A program made the translations under genes and the position numbers. A stretch of DNA of 7,792 nt. Origin: Chloroflexota bacterium. Its GTDB lineage: Bacteria > Chloroflexota > Dehalococcoidia > Lucifugimonadales > Australimonadaceae. Location: positions 1 through 7,792 of the forward strand of contig JAQBVZ010000026.1 of the NCBI GenBank assembly GCA_027625205.1. Direction: 5' to 3'. The first letter of the stretch is position 1; every line of letters begins with the position of its first letter. The notes under the pieces were generated by a model that did no database searches, was not told the origin of the DNA, and saw only the letters and a program-made list of their open reading frames with translations. This document shows positions 5,989 to 7,792 of the stretch, in pieces.

Positions 5989-6267
5989 ATGGCTGTGGTC
6001 TTCATACCAACGATATTGCGCAAATTTGCCGGGGGCCGCACCACGGTCCAGGTAGAAGCCGCCACCGTTGGTGAGGTCATCGACAAGCTGGAACAGGAAT
6101 ACCCCGGCATCCGTGAACGCTTGGTCAATCCTGATGAGGAGGATCGTCTGCGGCCAGGGTTGGCCACATTTGTTGACGGTGAGACCTCCACGGAAGGGCT
6201 TCGTCGCAAGCTCGCGCCTGACGCTGAAGTCCACTTCTTGCCAGCCATAGGCGGCGGCGCGGCATAG
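5989..6267 (+). CDS. MoaD/ThiS-family ubiquitin-like sulfur carrier protein
   Basis: The 92-residue protein opens MAVVFIPTILRKFAGG, continues with VEAATVGEVIDKLEQEYPGI and RERLV, then GLATFVDGE, and ends VHFLPAIGGGAA. This is the beta-grasp MoaD/ThiS layout. The family's C-terminal Gly-Gly is adenylated and thiocarboxylated to donate sulfur, most often to molybdopterin. Here G88-G89-G90 are followed by two alanines, so the diglycine is not terminal; trimming may be needed, or the protein may work differently. I chose ATG 5989 because GGGAG (5977-5981) lies seven bases upstream and the family N-terminus begins there; an in-frame ATG at 5884 would add 35 unrelated residues overlapping the Mo subunit. 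It lies 22 bases after the Mo-subunit stop, probably in the same operon, so a role in Mo cofactor supply is likely but not proven. Confidence 0.85.
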   Translation: MAVVFIPTILRKFAGGRTTVQVEAATVGEVIDKLEQEYPGIRERLVNPDEEDRLRPGLATFVDGETSTEGLRRKLAPDAEVHFLPAIGGGAA

Positions 6268-6355
6268 GCAAACCGCTGGCTCTTCGCGCTTGCCGACGCT
6301 ACCATGTCTCCATGACAGCTCGATCAGGCAACTTCTTCACAACGGACGGTAACGC

Positions 6356-7272
6356 ATGACGCCCCTCTCAGCGGACACTATCGCTATCGAAGCTCAAGGC
6401 CTCTGGAAGCGGTTTGGCGACACGGACGTGGTCCGGGACGTTTCACTGTCTGTGGTTCGTGGACAAGTGGCCGGATTGGTGGGGCCCAACGGCGCGGGCA
6501 AGACCACAACCATCCGCATGCTCCTGGATATCCTGAAACCCGACAGAGGCTCCGTCAGCATTCTGGGTAACCAGCTAAGCGCTGAGTCCCAGGAGCAGAT
6601 TGGTTACCTGCCGGAGGAGCGGGGACTCTACCGTGGACAGAAAGTCCTAGACGTGTTGGTCTACCTGGGCATGCTCAAGGGCATGACAAAGGGAGACGCG
6701 TCAGCCGGGGCCAAAGGACTGCTGGAACGCCTGAGCATGGGGGACACGCTGGCAAGAAGATAAGCGAGTTGAGCAGGGGTATGGGGCAGATTATCCAGCT
6801 TGCAGCCACCATCATCCATCAGCCGTCCATCATCGTCCTGGACGAGCCTTTCTCAGGCCTGGACCCCGTCAATGTGCGCCTGATGAAGGACGTGATTGCG
6901 GGCGTTCGGCAGGACGGCGCGGCGCTGTTGTTCTCCACTCACCAGATGGAGCAGGTGGAGGAGTTGTCGGACAAGGTGGTGATGATCAACCAAGGGAGGG
7001 TGGTGGTGAATGACCGCCTGGCGGATATCAGACGCCGCTATCGGGGTGATGCGCTCAAAATGGTGGTTGATTTCCTACCAGAGGAGCTAGACGGCACGGA
7101 AGAGGTGCACCAGGACGGCGAGACGTATGAAGTCCGCATGCTGCCGGGCACCACTCCTGCGCACGTGTTGCGGCAGTTGCTGGACAAAGGTGTGGCGGCT
7201 GAGCAGTTTGAGGTGGCCACCCCGCGCATGGAAGAAATCTTCCTCATGCTGGTAGGGGCCGGCCATGAATAA
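6356..7272 (+). pseudogene. NatA-type ABC transporter ATP-binding protein interrupted by a one-base frameshift
   Basis: Two adjacent frames make one ABC ATPase of about 305 residues. The first (6356-6763, 135 residues) has the Walker A GPNGAGKTT (residues 43-51) and the GYLPEERGLY segment typical of NatA-like exporters, then stops at TAA 6761-6763. The second frame, readable from about 6751 to 7272, continues KKISELSRGMGQ (ABC signature), IIVLDEPFSGLDP (Walker B and D-loop), FSTHQMEQ (H-loop) and a C-terminal domain. Joining needs a -1 shift at 6751-6760. Adding one A to GGCAAGAAG restores LAKKISELSRGM, exactly the family pattern. Neither half alone has both Walker A and signature/Walker B. 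The site is a short A/AG run without a classical slippery heptamer, so a sequencing error or real deletion is likelier than programmed frameshifting. It overlaps the permease start by eight bases. Confidence 0.9.
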
Positions 7273-7792
7273 AACACTTGTTGTGGGCCGGCGGGAACTT
7301 ACCTCAACCATTGGCCGCACTAGCTTCAAAATCATGACGGCAATTGTTCCGGCGTTGGGCCTTTTGGCTGTTATAGCGGTCTTTATCTTTCAGGCAGTGA
7401 ATACTGAGGACACTCCCAAAGAAAAGACAATTGGCTACGTGGATGCCACGCAGACGTTTGACAGTGCCCAGGAACAGGGGCTGGTCACCTTTCGCCTTTA
7501 CGATGATCAGGAAGTAGCTACAAAAGCGCTTTTGGACGGTGACATTGAGCAGTTGTACATCATTCTCCCGAACTATCTGGAGACAGGGGTTGTGGTTGAG
7601 GTGAAACGGGAGGAGAGAGGCGTTTCCATAGACACCTCGTCCACCGCGACCTTGCGGCGCTTCCTCGTCGACAACCTGCTAGAAGGGGCGGTGTCTGAGC
7701 AGCAGATAGAGCGGGTGGGCCAGCCCGTGGACTTGGCGACTGTGGAGGTGGATGAGGACGGGACTCCCGTGGAGGATGACCCTCTCAATGTG
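7265..7792 (+). CDS. ABC-2 type (NatB-like) permease, 3' truncated by window end
   Basis: The frame is open from ATG 7265 to the last base, 176 complete codons. It begins MNKTLVVGRRELTSTIGRTS, the usual cytoplasmic N-terminus of ABC-2 export permeases. One membrane helix follows at about residues 24-45 (MTAIVPALGLLAVIAVFIF). The rest is a hydrophilic domain (IGYVDATQTFDSA, LLDGDIEQLYIILP) matching the extracytoplasmic region between the first and second helices of NatB/ABC2_membrane_3 proteins. The remaining helices should lie beyond the window. The start overlaps the ATPase stop (ATGAATAA, 7265-7272) and has AGGGG (7254-7258) six bases upstream. Together the pair would form an exporter, often for sodium, drugs or peptides; the cargo is not readable from the sequence. 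Confidence 0.88.
   Translation, partial: MNKTLVVGRRELTSTIGRTSFKIMTAIVPALGLLAVIAVFIFQAVNTEDTPKEKTIGYVDATQTFDSAQEQGLVTFRLYDDQEVATKALLDGDIEQLYIILPNYLETGVVVEVKREERGVSIDTSSTATLRRFLVDNLLEGAVSEQQIERVGQPVDLATVEVDEDGTPVEDDPLNV

Noticed and set aside
5884..6267. Extended 127-residue form of the MoaD-like protein from ATG 5884
   Set aside because: The added 35 residues overlap the Mo subunit and do not resemble the family; ATG 5989 has a good ribosome site and the conserved N-terminus.
6267..6294. Possible terminator hairpin (GGCAA with TTGCC) after the MoaD-like gene
   Set aside because: Only five pairs plus three more after an internal loop, with no T-tract; too weak to annotate. The 88-base gap before the ABC genes shows no clear promoter either.
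5592..6305. Minus-strand open frame of 237 codons across the end of the Mo subunit and the MoaD-like gene
   Set aside because: Overlaps two well-supported genes on the other strand and its translation resembles no family; it is a product of GC-rich codon usage.
6749..6763. Programmed -1 ribosomal frameshift in the ABC ATPase
   Set aside because: The sequence CTGGCAAGAAGATAA contains no X-XXY-YYZ slippery heptamer, and I see no obvious downstream stem or pseudoknot; a missing base is simpler.

Overview
The window is compact, moderately high-GC bacterial DNA with every recognisable gene on the + strand. Gene content (a B12-type ABC transporter with a cob(I)alamin adenosyltransferase, a CoxMSL-order molybdenum hydroxylase, and a NatA/NatB-like ABC exporter) would fit a Chloroflexota-like or actinobacterial genome. 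That is a weak inference from gene content and style; no marker gene is present.

Region 1 (1-2133) starts with the last 56 codons of a FecE/BtuD-type iron-siderophore/cobalamin ABC ATPase. Its stop overlaps (ATGA) the start of a gene that opens as a CobO/CobA-type corrinoid adenosyltransferase. After about 123 residues, before the family's C-terminal third, the reading frame passes directly into a surface-type protein: seven 53-residue propeller repeats, a DUF11 domain, and an IPTL/PEP-CTERM-like tail (Trp-Gly motif, one membrane helix, arginine cluster). This 654-residue chimera is the strangest object in the window. It is either a genuine deletion/fusion or an assembly join.

Region 2 (2134-2273) is a 140-base intergenic gap with an 11-bp hairpin lacking a T-tract, followed by a good sigma70-like promoter (TTGCCA, 17-base spacer, GATAAT).

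Region 3 (2274-6267) is a tight operon for a xanthine dehydrogenase-family enzyme: FAD subunit, [2Fe-2S] subunit and Mo subunit (gaps of 1 and 2 bases), then after 22 bases a MoaD/ThiS-like sulfur carrier. The three enzyme subunits form an electron path from the Mo centre through two Fe-S clusters to FAD. The small protein plausibly supports molybdopterin synthesis. The active-site loop reads AYRAPG, so the enzyme is neither the form I (AYRCSFR) nor the form II (AYRGAGR) CO dehydrogenase type, and its substrate is unknown.

Region 4 (6356-7792) is a NatA-type ABC ATPase broken by a one-base frameshift near 6755, overlapping by 8 bases the start of an ABC-2 permease that runs off the window end.

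I see no RNA genes, CRISPR arrays, insertion sequences or attachment sites. I found no convincing evidence of a wholly new system. The items worth checking are the chimera, the frameshift, the sulfur carrier's extended tail, and the FAD-subunit start codon.
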